Of a stretch of DNA of 60,482 nucleotides, positions 1-8,193 are shown in pieces. Under the pieces are notes generated by a model, which saw only the letters and a program-made list of their open reading frames with translations, ran no database searches and was not told the DNA's origin. Within the stretch, counting starts at the first letter, position 1. Every line of letters begins with the position of its first letter. Made by a program: the position numbers and the translations under genes. The stretch is taken from NCBI RefSeq assembly GCF_012328925.1, contig NZ_JAAXLS010000040.1:1-60482 (forward strand), written 5' to 3'. Origin of the DNA: Amycolatopsis acididurans (lineage in GTDB: Bacteria > Actinomycetota > Actinomycetes > Mycobacteriales > Pseudonocardiaceae).

Positions 1-222
1 CTCATCGACGCCCTGATGACCCAGGCATTCTCCGCGCTGCGCACCTCGCCCGGAGCTCGCGCCTACTACGACCGGCAGAAAGCCCGCGGCGCCAACCACA
101 ACACCGCCCTGCGCCAACTTGCCAACCACCTCGTGGGCATCCTCCACGGCTGCCTCAAGACCGGCACCCGCTACGACGAGGCGACCGCCTGGTCGCATCA
201 CGCCGTGAACGTTACGGCTTGA
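1..222 (+). mobile_element. IS110-family transposase, C-terminal part (cut by window edge)
   Basis: The frame is open from base 1 and ends at TGA 220-222, so only the last 73 residues are visible. The order of features (ARAYYDRQKARG, then a conserved His-Asn and a Leu/Ala-rich helix, then GILHGCLKTGTRYDE) is that of the C-terminal domain of IS110-type DEDD transposases. Whether the rest of the element is intact lies outside the window. It marks the left edge of a region with several other transposase remnants. Assignment rests on motif recognition. Confidence 0.7.
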
Positions 223-432
223 CATTTCAGCTCCTGGGATGTCTTTGCTGAAGAAGGTTGGCAACGGATGGAGGTTCGCCCGCCGCGGTCGCTATCGGAA
301 AGGGCGTTTCTCGGTAGGCGAGAACCGAATCGTCGGAGCACATTGCCCATTAAGTGTGATGCTGCATATATTTTTTGCTCTCGCGCCGGTAACCGGCGCA
401 TCCCCCCGCTCTCAAGGTCGAGAGGACACGTC

Positions 433-1791
433 GTGGACGTCATCACCACACTGAGAACCTCACGGATGGGCCTGGCCCGATGGTGCGCGGTCGCCCTGTG
501 CGTCCTGTGCAACACGATCGACGGCCTTGACCTGATGCTCATGTCCTACGCGCTGCCGCATCTGCCGCCGGGGTTCGCGACCGGCACGCAGAAGGGTCTG
601 CTGATCAGCTTCGGCTTCCTGGGGATGGGGCTCGGTGCCACGCTGCTGGCGCCGTTGGCCGACCGGATCGGCCGGAAGCGGATGGTCATGTACGGCCTGC
701 TGCTCTCGGTCCTGGCGCTCGCCGCCACGGCGCTTTCACCATCCATGGAATGGATGCTGGCCGCCCGGATCCTCGCGGGCGCGGGTGCCGGAACCTTGAC
801 ACCGGTCGCGCTGACGCTGGGCGACGAGTTCTCTTCGGCCAAACGCCGGGGGCTCTGTGTCGGGCTTGTCGCCATCGGCTTCGCCATCGGCTCCACGATC
901 GGCGGGCTCATCGGCCTGTTCATCATCACCACGTTCGGTGGCGCGTGGCAGGCGTTGTTCTGGGGCGGTGCGCTGATCAGCGCCGCGGTACTGGTGCTCG
1001 CGGCGGCTTTGCCGGAAAGCCCCGCCTACCTGGTGATCCGGGATACCGCCGAAGCCAGGCAGCGCCTTGCCCGGGTTGTGTCCTGGCTCGGGCTGACCGG
1101 TGTCGAACTGGCGGAACAGCCTCTTGCGGAACCCGTCGCCACCGGTCAGAAGGCAGGGGTGCTCACCAAACGTTTCCGGGGCCGGACGCTGCTGCTGTGG
1201 CTGGGCTACAGCACAGCAGCCGCGGCCTGGTACTTCACGACCAGCTGGACCCCGCAGCTCGTCTCGACCGTCAGCGGCAGCGCCGAGCGGGGCACGCTGA
1301 TGGGGACGGTACTGAGCATGGGTTCCCTCGGTGGCGGCGTCGTCTTCATCTTGCTTGCCACCCGGGTGAGCAGCACGGCCGTCGTCTGGGTTTGCACCGC
1401 CGCGGGCGCCGTGGCCGCCGGGGGATTCGCGTTGACGATCACTGGCGCCGGCGCGGTCGTGACCGCCGCGGCGATCGGCGTGACCATGCAGGCGGCGCTG
1501 TCGGCTTACGTGGCCTCTTGCGCCCGCTTGTATCCGACGGTCATCCGGACCCGAGCCCAAGGCGCGTTGATGGGGGTCAGCCGCGTCGGCACCATTCTCG
1601 TCCCGGTCGTGGTTGGTGCGGTCCTGACAGGCTTGTCCGCGCAGACGATGTATTGGGTAGCCACTGTCGTCGTGCTGCTGTCCGCCATTGTCGGCGTCAC
1701 GCTGTGGTCCCGGACGCGGGCGATCACGCACGCACCGGTCGGCGCCGGGCACCCGGTGGAGCGCCTGGAGGCGGTCCGCGAGCAGACCTGA
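433..1791 (+). CDS. MFS transporter, aromatic-acid/metabolite:H+ symporter type
   Basis: Probable secondary transporter in the cytoplasmic membrane. From the chosen GTG the protein has about 452 residues and the usual twelve hydrophobic segments. The first helix carries DGLDLMLMSYALP, close to the DGFD motif of aromatic acid:H+ symporters, and the loop between helices 2 and 3 has the MFS signature DRIGRKR. The frame is open 165 bases further upstream (to an ATG at 268), but that extension is hydrophilic and unlike MFS proteins, while GTG 433 has a GAGAGGA ribosome site at good spacing; ATG 466 is a fallback. It is convergent with the IclR gene and close to an alcohol dehydrogenase, so an aromatic acid or alcohol-derived substrate is a reasonable inference. 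The substrate cannot be read from sequence. Confidence 0.85.
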   Translation: MDVITTLRTSRMGLARWCAVALCVLCNTIDGLDLMLMSYALPHLPPGFATGTQKGLLISFGFLGMGLGATLLAPLADRIGRKRMVMYGLLLSVLALAATALSPSMEWMLAARILAGAGAGTLTPVALTLGDEFSSAKRRGLCVGLVAIGFAIGSTIGGLIGLFIITTFGGAWQALFWGGALISAAVLVLAAALPESPAYLVIRDTAEARQRLARVVSWLGLTGVELAEQPLAEPVATGQKAGVLTKRFRGRTLLLWLGYSTAAAAWYFTTSWTPQLVSTVSGSAERGTLMGTVLSMGSLGGGVVFILLATRVSSTAVVWVCTAAGAVAAGGFALTITGAGAVVTAAAIGVTMQAALSAYVASCARLYPTVIRTRAQGALMGVSRVGTILVPVVVGAVLTGLSAQTMYWVATVVVLLSAIVGVTLWSRTRAITHAPVGAGHPVERLEAVREQT

Positions 1792-1802
1792 CATGTGGCG
1801 TT

Positions 1803-2624
1803 TCAGGGCTTGTCGGTGGCGAGTCGTATGCGGTGTAACAGGATGGTCAACCGCGGGTCGGCGGGTGCGTTCCCAGCCAGGAATGCTCGCGCGATCCCGC
1901 GTGCGGTGGTGTGCAACGCCGGGAGCAGGCTCGACTGCGTGCGTGTGTTCGACGGTGTCGTCACCGACAGCGCGGCCAGCGCGGTGCCGTCGTCGGCGAG
2001 TACCGGCACGGCGACCCCGACAGCGTCCGGCGACATCCAGGACCGCGCGATGATATGCCCTGTCCGCCGAACTTCGTGCGCGATACGGACGAGGTCCTGG
2101 CGCTCTACAACGGTGTCCGCCGTGAAGCGGGTAATCCGGGCCGTCTCCAGGATGCGATCGCGCACTTCGGGGGAGGCGAAGGCAGTCAGGACGATGCCGG
2201 GTGAGGAGGCCAGCGCCGGCAGACGGATTCCCGGTTGGGTCACATTGGTCGCGACCGGGTGGCGTGCGGGAAGTGTTGCCACGTTGAGCACGTCGTCGTG
2301 GTCGAGGATGGAGAGCAGCGTCGGCGCGTCCACCACCGAGCGCAGGTCTTCCATGTAGGGCGCCGCGGCCTCGCTCAACGTGAACACGCCGGACGAGCGC
2401 GCCACGATCTCCCACAGCTTCATGCCGATCCGCAGCCGGCGGTCGGGGTCCCGGTCCAACACCCCCGTCTCCGTCAGTTCGGCGACGATCCGGTGCGCGG
2501 AAGGTCCCGGGATGCCCGCCTGGCGGGCGACCTCCGAAGCCGTGAGCGGGCCCCCGCCGGATTTGAACGCTTCGAGCACACGCGTTACCCGCTCGATCAT
2601 CGACTCTCCGCGAGGGGGCACCAT
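1803..2624 (-). CDS. IclR-family transcriptional regulator
   Basis: DNA-binding repressor or activator of catabolic genes. The protein has 273 residues: an N-terminal winged helix-turn-helix (about residues 9-70, starting GESMIERVTRVLEAF and including LTASEVARQAGIPGPSAHRIV), then the IclR effector-binding domain (about 75-260). The start at 2624 keeps the GES.IERV lead-in common in actinobacterial IclR proteins; an internal ATG at 2600 with GGAGAG upstream is an alternative. It lies 38 bases downstream of the alcohol dehydrogenase gene on the same strand and convergent with the MFS gene, so it may control either. The effector is unknown. Confidence 0.88.
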   Translation of the reverse strand: MVPPRGESMIERVTRVLEAFKSGGGPLTASEVARQAGIPGPSAHRIVAELTETGVLDRDPDRRLRIGMKLWEIVARSSGVFTLSEAAAPYMEDLRSVVDAPTLLSILDHDDVLNVATLPARHPVATNVTQPGIRLPALASSPGIVLTAFASPEVRDRILETARITRFTADTVVERQDLVRIAHEVRRTGHIIARSWMSPDAVGVAVPVLADDGTALAALSVTTPSNTRTQSSLLPALHTTARGIARAFLAGNAPADPRLTILLHRIRLATDKP

Positions 2625-2662
2625 CGTCTCCGATCCGGAAGGGCTCCGCGGTCGGGGCGTTG

Positions 2663-3778
2663 TCAGAACTCGTGCACGACGAGGCCGCGCACGGTGGTTC
2701 CTTCATACATCGCCGCCCAGCCTTCATTGATCTCGTCGAGGGTGAAGGTCCGGGTGATCAGCTCGTCGAGTTTGAGTTGTCCTGTGCGGTACAGGCCGAG
2801 GAGCTGGGGCACAGCGCGAGCCGGTGACATCGCGCCGTAAAGGCAGCCCTGAATGCGCTTCTGGAAGTAGGTGAGGCCGGTGAGCTCCAGTGGGGTCGTC
2901 CCGGGATCCTTCGCGGGGACCGCGGTGACGACGACGGTGCCGGCTTTGCGCACTGCGTCGAAGGCCTGGGCGAGGTATTCGCCGCGCAGCACGCTGGTGG
3001 TGATGATGGCGACGTCGGCGCCCTGGCCGTTGGTGAGCGAACGGGCGAGATCGGTGGCCTCCTCGATGGATGCGACAGCGTCCGTGGCGCCGAATGAGAG
3101 AGCGCTGGTGCGACGGAAGGGCAGCGGGTCGGCCGCGATGATCCGCGAAGCGCCGGCGTGTTTCGCACCTTGCACGGCGTTGGTGCCGAGCCCACCGGTG
3201 CCCATCACGATGACGACATCACCGGGGGAGACCCGGCCGGCGTGGACAGCTGAACCCCAGCCGGTGGGGACGCCGCAGCCGAGCAGGGCCGCGGACTGTA
3301 GCGGGATGTCGTCGTCGATGCGGATGCAGCAGCGCTCCGGTACCACGCTGAACTGCGAGAAAGTCGCGACGAAACACGCCTGCGCGACGTCGCGGTCGCC
3401 GAGGTGCATGCGGAACGTGCCGTCGAGCATGGCGCCGGTGGCCATGTATGCGCCGTTGTCGCAGAGGTTCTGTCTGCCCTCGGTGCAGTCCCGGCACATA
3501 CCGCAGCCGGGGATGAAAGCAGTGACAACGTGGTCACCCGGCTTCACGAGGCTTACCCCGGGGCCCACCGCCTCGACGATCGCGGCGCCCTCGTGGCCGC
3601 CGCAGTAGGGCAGGTGGTCCTGTCCCACGTCGCCGGTCGCGTGGTGCTCGTCGGAGTGGCACAGGCCGGCGGCGACGTTGCGGAGCAGGACCTCGTGCTC
3701 GCGGGGCTCATCCACGTCGACGTCGACGACTTCCCATTTTCCTGGAGTCTCAAGCAGTACGGCGGCTCTGGAGCGCAT
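2663..3778 (-). CDS. NDMA-dependent-type zinc alcohol dehydrogenase
   Basis: Medium-chain zinc alcohol dehydrogenase of 371 residues. Catalytic zinc ligands appear in GLCHSDEH (Cys, near residue 39) and GGHEG (His/Glu, near 62); the structural-zinc lobe is CGMCRDC followed by a Cys in GRQNLC; the Rossmann motif is GTGGLG near residue 195. The GDHVVTAFIPGCG and LLGCGVPTGWGSAV stretches fit the actinobacterial NDMA-dependent alcohol dehydrogenase family, whose members hold a tightly bound nicotinamide cofactor and use dedicated electron acceptors. ATG 3778 is preceded by GAGGAG. The gene lies upstream of, and codirectional with, the IclR gene; together with the MFS transporter it could form a small alcohol-oxidation unit. 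The substrate is unknown. Confidence 0.85.
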   Translation of the reverse strand: MRSRAAVLLETPGKWEVVDVDVDEPREHEVLLRNVAAGLCHSDEHHATGDVGQDHLPYCGGHEGAAIVEAVGPGVSLVKPGDHVVTAFIPGCGMCRDCTEGRQNLCDNGAYMATGAMLDGTFRMHLGDRDVAQACFVATFSQFSVVPERCCIRIDDDIPLQSAALLGCGVPTGWGSAVHAGRVSPGDVVIVMGTGGLGTNAVQGAKHAGASRIIAADPLPFRRTSALSFGATDAVASIEEATDLARSLTNGQGADVAIITTSVLRGEYLAQAFDAVRKAGTVVVTAVPAKDPGTTPLELTGLTYFQKRIQGCLYGAMSPARAVPQLLGLYRTGQLKLDELITRTFTLDEINEGWAAMYEGTTVRGLVVHEF

Positions 3779-3925
3779 CGCCTTGTCTCCTCACTGACGC
3801 CGGTCACCGTTGTCCGGCGTTAGAAAATCTGATCTTCGTGGTCGTGCCGCTCGTTCGGCGAACGGCAGTTGCGCCCGCATCACCGCCCGGTCAGGATTCG
3901 GCTCACTGGCAACATTGACACGGTA

Positions 3926-3945
3926 AGTGCATTATATATGACACT
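3926..3945. promoter_or_regulatory. AT-rich imperfect palindrome upstream of the alcohol dehydrogenase
   Basis: AGTGCAT and ATGACACT form inverted arms (one extra base in one arm) around an ATATA core in the 166-base gap between the GntR stop and the dehydrogenase start. The TATATAAT-like core could also hold a -10 region for leftward transcription. A somewhat similar string (AGTGTGATGCTGCATATAT, 353-371) precedes the MFS gene. The binding protein is unknown; IclR or GntR are candidates. Confidence 0.35.
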
Positions 3946-4796
3946 CAACACCTAAATGGTCCATGTTCGTCACCGTCCATCGAAGGATCTTCATGAACAC
4001 CGGACTGAAGTTCGCGCAAGTCAGCCGCGGCGCACCTCGCGCTCTTCGGTCGTGAATGGGCAGGGTGTGTTGTCGGGTCGGCGCGGATGCGGCGGCGGAG
4101 GTACATCGTCGGCACGTTGTGGTCATCGACGTTGACGCCGTCGCGGAGCATGATCGGGCTGCCGGGGGAGAGGTCGAGGAGTTCGGCGTCCTCGCGGGTG
4201 GCGAGGGTCGCGGTGAGAGAGCGCCACGAGTGCCGCAGGTGGATGCCGAAGTGGTCGTGCAGGGCCTGGAACAGTGCGACGCGTTCGCCGATGTGTGTGG
4301 CGAGGAGGGGGACGCGGCCGGATTCGAGCCAGTAGCTGCACACGAGGAACGGCCGTCCGCCCATGCGGACGAGGGTGCCGACCCGGACGAGGGGTGTGGG
4401 CACCTCGAGTGCCTGTGCGGCGCGGGCGTCGGTATCGCTGTCGGTGATGGTCACCAGGGTTTCGGTTTGGTCCTGCCGGGTGTATTCGGCGATGGTGGCT
4501 GTGCTGCCCGCGTCGGCGTCGGTGGACGGCACGCGGGGGAGGTCGAGTTCGACGACCATTTGCGGTTCCGCGACGTAGGTTCCGGAGCCTTGCCGGACGG
4601 TGACGTGCCCGGCGCGGGCGAGTTCGCCGATGGCGTGGCGGATGGTGAGGCGGTTGATGCCCCATTCGGTGGCGAGTTCTCCTTCGGTGGGCAGTCGCTG
4701 GCCGGGGGAGAGCTCGCCGGCGCGGATGCGGCGGAGGAGTTCGCTTTCGACCTGGCGGTAGAGCGGGCCGCCGCTTCTCTTGCGTGTGCTGGTCAT
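3945..4796 (-). CDS. GntR-family regulator with UTRA domain (HutC/PhnF-like)
   Basis: Regulator of 283 residues from ATG 4796. Residues 8-80 form the GntR winged helix (LYRQVESELLRRI, LPTEGELATEWG, TIRHAIGELARAG, VRQGSGTYV); about 90-240 form the UTRA ligand-binding domain ending in MYLRRRIRAD. The final 40 or so residues (from PTTHPAHSRP) look unlike a UTRA protein and may come from a 3' frameshift or rearrangement. The start overlaps, by ATGA, the stop of a sugar-ABC-permease fragment, so this gene was once the last gene of a transporter operon whose upstream part has been lost. The ligand is unknown; a carbohydrate is suggested by the remnant. Confidence 0.8.
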   Translation of the reverse strand: MTSTRKRSGGPLYRQVESELLRRIRAGELSPGQRLPTEGELATEWGINRLTIRHAIGELARAGHVTVRQGSGTYVAEPQMVVELDLPRVPSTDADAGSTATIAEYTRQDQTETLVTITDSDTDARAAQALEVPTPLVRVGTLVRMGGRPFLVCSYWLESGRVPLLATHIGERVALFQALHDHFGIHLRHSWRSLTATLATREDAELLDLSPGSPIMLRDGVNVDDHNVPTMYLRRRIRADPTTHPAHSRPKSARCAAADLRELQSGVHEDPSMDGDEHGPFRC

Positions 4797-4984
4797 CGGA
4801 GTCCGGAGCGTACGAAGGCGTTGACGACCTGACGTTGGAGTATCAGGTACACGGCGAGGATGGGCAGGCACAGTGCTCCGGCGGCGGCCATCATCGCACC
4901 GTAGTCGGTGCCGGCTTCGGTGATCAGGCTGCGGAGCCCGATCTGCACGACCGATGCGGGGTCGGAGAGTACGAATACGGCGCT
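4793..4984 (-). pseudogene. Carbohydrate ABC transporter permease, C-terminal remnant
   Basis: About 63 residues read in frame up to a TGA at 4793-4795: VFVLSDPASVVQIGLRSL, then GTDYGAMMAAG, a hydrophobic segment, and LQRQVVNAFVRSGLR. This is the usual last transmembrane segment and cytoplasmic tail of MalG-type sugar permeases. Upstream the frame meets TAA at 4985-4987 and there is no start or EAA loop, so the gene is truncated. Its stop overlaps the GntR start (ATGA), preserving the original operon junction. Confidence 0.65.
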
Positions 4985-5129
4985 TTACCACCAGGCGGTC
5001 ACCGCATGGCTGGCACGGGCGTTCGGCGGAGAACGTTGACTGTCCGTTGTGGAAGGTGTTCGCGGTGCGCGAAGCCACAGCGGATTCCAGTTGAGGGGCG
5101 AAAACGTACCCGGGCTCTGTGCCGGTCGG

Positions 5130-5270
5130 ACCGCGTTCAGGGTTTTGTGCGAACATATGCGGGCCGCGTTGGGCAGGATCCACGCACCGGAACAGGTGCA
5201 CCTCGTCGAGGAGCTTTCCGTGCGCGCGGTGGGGAAGATCGACAAGAAAGCGCTCAAGCGAATGGGGTGA
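5130..5270 (+). pseudogene. AMP-dependent acyl-CoA synthetase, C-terminal remnant
   Basis: The last 46 codons read RVLCEHMRAALGRIHAPEQ, then VHLVEELSVRAVGKIDKKAL and a TGA. The P.(Q/R)...V.ELP....GKIDKK(A/E)L pattern is the hallmark of the C-terminal domain of adenylate-forming CoA ligases, including the catalytic Lys. No other part of such an enzyme is present upstream, so this is a truncated relic. It lies on the strand opposite the permease relic, which shows that at least two rearrangements met in this 500-base stretch. The bases between 4985 and 5130 and between 5271 and 5380 hold no recognisable gene. Confidence 0.6.
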
Positions 5271-5380
5271 CGCTGCGGCGGCGATGCGTGCCGGCTTCCG
5301 GGCACGAGGTGCCAGCAGGTACCCCTGAGGTGGATATACCTGCAGGAGCGCCGCACCATCTGAGCGGGCGCCGCCGATTG

Positions 5381-5986
5381 CTACCGCCGGGCCATGATCC
5401 GTCCCGTCGTGGGAAGGGCCGGGCGGCGTGTGGCCTCGTAGGCTCGGATGGCCTGGTCGTGGTGAAGGGTCAGTTCGATGTCGTCGTGGCCCGCGAGCAG
5501 CCGTTCTCGGATGTCCTCGGGGATGTCGAAGGCCGTTTCGAGATCGCGGGCGCGCACCACGCGGTGCTCGAGGTCCACGGTGACCGGTGCGGCCGGTTCC
5601 TCGTCGAGGAGGTCCCACAGCCGTTCGACGGTCGCCGCGGGAAGCGCGACCGGGAGCAGGCCGTTCTGGCAGGCGTTTCCGGTGAAGATGTCGCCGAACC
5701 GGGGAGCGATGATCGCGCGGAAGCCGTAATCAGTGAGTGCGTAGACGGCACCTTCGCGCGAAGATCCGGTGCCGAAGTCGTTGCCCGCGACCAGAATCGT
5801 GGCCTTGTCGTAGGGTGCGCGGTTCAGAACGAAGGCGGGATCGTCGCGCCAGTCGGCGAAGAGTTCCTGACCGTAGCCTGCTTTGGTGAGCCGGGTGAGG
5901 AAACGGACGGGGATGATCTGGTCGGTGTCCACGTCGCTGATCCGAAGCGGTGCGGCTTGTCCGGTGTGGACGGTGAACTTCTGCAT
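5381..5986 (-). CDS. leuD: 3-isopropylmalate dehydratase small subunit (LeuD-like)
   Basis: Small (swivel-domain) subunit of an aconitase-superfamily hydro-lyase, 201 residues, normal for LeuD. The DVDTDQIIPVRFL lead-in and NDFGTGSSREGAVYAL substrate-recognition loop are conserved. The ATG at 5986 overlaps the stop of the large subunit (TGATG), so the two are translationally coupled. With LeuC it would isomerise 2- and 3-isopropylmalate or a related hydroxy-diacid. No leuA or leuB is in view and the divergent neighbours are an Lrp regulator and an indolepyruvate oxidoreductase, so a role outside leucine synthesis is possible. Confidence 0.85.
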   Translation of the reverse strand: MQKFTVHTGQAAPLRISDVDTDQIIPVRFLTRLTKAGYGQELFADWRDDPAFVLNRAPYDKATILVAGNDFGTGSSREGAVYALTDYGFRAIIAPRFGDIFTGNACQNGLLPVALPAATVERLWDLLDEEPAAPVTVDLEHRVVRARDLETAFDIPEDIRERLLAGHDDIELTLHHDQAIRAYEATRRPALPTTGRIMARR

Positions 5987-7389
5987 CAGGAGTCGAGGTC
6001 CTTCGGTGCGGTGAGCCTGCCGGTGACGGCGCTGGCGGCGGCGACGGCGGGGGAGACCACGTGGGTGCGTGCGCCTTTGCCTTGGCGGCCTTCGAAATTG
6101 CGGTTGTTGGTCGACGCGGCCCGTTGCCCCGGACGCAGCCGGTCTTCGTTGACCGCCGCGCACAGCGAGCAGCCCGAGGTGCGCAGTTGGACGCCCGCCG
6201 CGGTGAAGATCTCTTCGAGTCCTTCCTCGACGGCCTGTGCGCGCACGGCGTCGGACCCGGGCACGAGGTAGAACTCCACCCCGGGGGCGACTCGCCTGTC
6301 TCGGAGTACTTCGGCCGCGGCGCGCAGGTCTTCGATGCGCCCGTTGGTGCAGGAGCCGATGAAAACGGCGTCGATCGGGACATCGCGCAGGAACGTGCCG
6401 GGCGCGAGGTCCATGTAGGCCAGCGCGCGTTCGGCCGCGGCGCGTCGCGCCGGTTCGGGGAACGAGGCCGGGTCGGGTACCGTGGAGTCGAGCGGTACCG
6501 CCTGTGCCGGGTTGGTGCCCCAGGTAACGAACGGGCTGATCTTGTCGCCGTCGAGGACGACTTCCCTGTCGAACACGGCGTCCTCGTCGGACCGGAGACT
6601 CAGCCAGTACGCGGCTTCGTCATCCCACGCTTGCTCCGTGGGGGCGTGAGGCCGGCCGCGCAGGTAGTCGATCGTCGTCGCGTCGGGTGCGATCAGGCCG
6701 GTGCGGGAGCCTGCTTCCACGGTCATGTTGCAGATGGTCATGCGGGCCTCCATCGACAGTGCCTCGATGGCAGACCCCTGGTACTCGATGAGGTACCCCT
6801 GGCCGCCCGCGGTCCCGATCTGCGCGATGAGCGCGAGGATGAGGTCTTTGCCGGAGACGCCGGCGCCGAGCTCGCCGGTCACGGTGACACGCATGGTCTT
6901 CGGGCGGGTCAGCGACAGGGTCTGGGTGGCAAGGACGTGTTCGACCTGTGAGGTGCCGATCCCGATCGCCAGCGCGCCGAAGGCGCCCATGGTGGTCGTG
7001 TGGGAGTCGCAGCAGACCACAGTCATGCCGGGGTGCACGAGCCCCAGTTCCGGGGCGATGACGTGGGCGATCCCGCGCTGCGGATCGCCCCGGCGGTAGA
7101 TCTCGATGCCGTATTCGGCGCAGTTCTCGGCCAGCAGGGCGGCCTGCCTGCGCATTGCGGGTTCCCGGATGACCCGGAACAGGTCGCCGGTCGGCACGAG
7201 GTGGTCCTCGGTGCCCAGTGTGAGATCCGGCCGCCGCACGGCCCGGCCTGCCGCGCGCAGCCCGTCGAACGCGATCGGCGTGTTGATCTCGTGCAGCAGG
7301 TGCAGGTCGATGTAGAGGAGGTCGGCGGCGCCGGGCTGCGACCGCACGACGTGGCCGCGCCACACCTTCTCGGCGAGTGTTTCACCCAC
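5986..7389 (-). CDS. leuC: 3-isopropylmalate dehydratase large subunit (LeuC-like)
   Basis: Catalytic subunit with the [4Fe-4S] cluster: ligands Cys347 (GSCTNGRIEDLR), Cys407 and Cys410 (SGCSLCAAVN). Other family motifs are HEINTPIAFDGLR, CCDSHTTTMGAFGALAIGIG and NMTVEAGSRTGLIAPD. The frame extends to 7470, but GTG 7389 has a perfect AGGAGGA site and gives 467 residues, the usual LeuC length. It is the first gene of a leuCD operon divergent from the Lrp-type regulator; the 191-base gap probably holds both promoters. Sequence alone does not exclude an isopropylmalate, citraconate or dimethylmaleate-type substrate. Confidence 0.88.
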   Translation of the reverse strand: MGETLAEKVWRGHVVRSQPGAADLLYIDLHLLHEINTPIAFDGLRAAGRAVRRPDLTLGTEDHLVPTGDLFRVIREPAMRRQAALLAENCAEYGIEIYRRGDPQRGIAHVIAPELGLVHPGMTVVCCDSHTTTMGAFGALAIGIGTSQVEHVLATQTLSLTRPKTMRVTVTGELGAGVSGKDLILALIAQIGTAGGQGYLIEYQGSAIEALSMEARMTICNMTVEAGSRTGLIAPDATTIDYLRGRPHAPTEQAWDDEAAYWLSLRSDEDAVFDREVVLDGDKISPFVTWGTNPAQAVPLDSTVPDPASFPEPARRAAAERALAYMDLAPGTFLRDVPIDAVFIGSCTNGRIEDLRAAAEVLRDRRVAPGVEFYLVPGSDAVRAQAVEEGLEEIFTAAGVQLRTSGCSLCAAVNEDRLRPGQRAASTNNRNFEGRQGKGARTHVVSPAVAAASAVTGRLTAPKDLDS

Positions 7390-7580
7390 GGAAGTCCTCC
7401 TCGGACAGAAGCGGGCGCGGATGTGGCGCCGAACGACAATGGCCACATGAAGTGTGCACAAGCGCGGCAATCAGATCAACAGATGCCATCTAGAATGGGC
7501 CACTGGTAGCTTTTGAACCCGTGAAGCTGGCCTCCGGTCGGCAACTGGCCAAGCCCGGCCCCGTTCGTGAAGGAGATCCC

Positions 7581-8057
7581 ATGGCTGCGCACCTGGAGCG
7601 GATGGACCTGGCGGTGCTGCGGCTGATCGCCGAGGAACCCCGGGTCGGCGTGCGTGAGTACGCCCGCCGGCTCGGAGTCGCGCGGGCGACCGTGCAGGCG
7701 AGGGTGGACAAGCTGATGCGGCTGGGGGTGCTGGTCAGCTGGCGTCCGCAGTTCGATCCGGCCGCGATGGGCTACTCAGGTCTGGCCTACGTCCGGTTGC
7801 TCGTGGCGCAGGGCAAGCTGAACGCCACGCTCGACGGGCTGGCGAAGATCCCGGAGGTGATCGAGGCGAACGCGGTCGCAGGGGATGCGGATCTGCTGTG
7901 CCGTGTGGTCGCCCGGGACAACGCCGGTCTGGAAGAGGTCCTGCAGGAGATCATCGCCGTGGACGGGGTGCAGCGGACGTCGACGGAGGTCGTGCTCAGC
8001 CGGAGGCTGATGCCGCGGATCTCCCCGCTGATCCGCAAGATGCACGACCAGCTCTGA
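7581..8057 (+). CDS. Lrp/AsnC-family regulator
   Basis: Leucine/feast-famine regulator of 158 residues: N-terminal helix-turn-helix (MDLAVLRLIAEEPRVGVREY, then ARRLGVARATVQARVDKL, about residues 8-55) and a C-terminal RAM/ACT-like ligand domain (about 65-150). ATG 7581 is preceded by GAAGGAG; an upstream in-frame ATG at 7521 lacks this site. It is divergent from leuCD and 136 bases upstream of, and codirectional with, the indolepyruvate oxidoreductase gene. Control of that gene by an aromatic or branched-chain amino acid or 2-oxo acid is a sensible inference. Confidence 0.88.
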   Translation: MAAHLERMDLAVLRLIAEEPRVGVREYARRLGVARATVQARVDKLMRLGVLVSWRPQFDPAAMGYSGLAYVRLLVAQGKLNATLDGLAKIPEVIEANAVAGDADLLCRVVARDNAGLEEVLQEIIAVDGVQRTSTEVVLSRRLMPRISPLIRKMHDQL

Positions 8058-8193
8058 CCGGCCCAACGGACCAGCTATCGGTCCAGGTGTGCGTCCTTTG
8101 CTTGGCCATTGGCTCAAGATCTTCCTTCTTGCTTGCACACCTGGATGCCCGGTTCGTACTGTGCGGTGATCCGAGCGGCTGGAAGGGAAACCG

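Noticed and set aside
268..432. N-terminal extension of the first MFS protein
   Set aside because: The 55 extra residues are hydrophilic and unlike the family; GTG 433 has a proper ribosome site.
736..2727. A 663-codon open frame antisense to the MFS and IclR genes
   Set aside because: It is rich in Arg, Gly, Pro and His with no recognisable domain and runs opposite or across two well-supported genes; this is a typical high-GC shadow frame.
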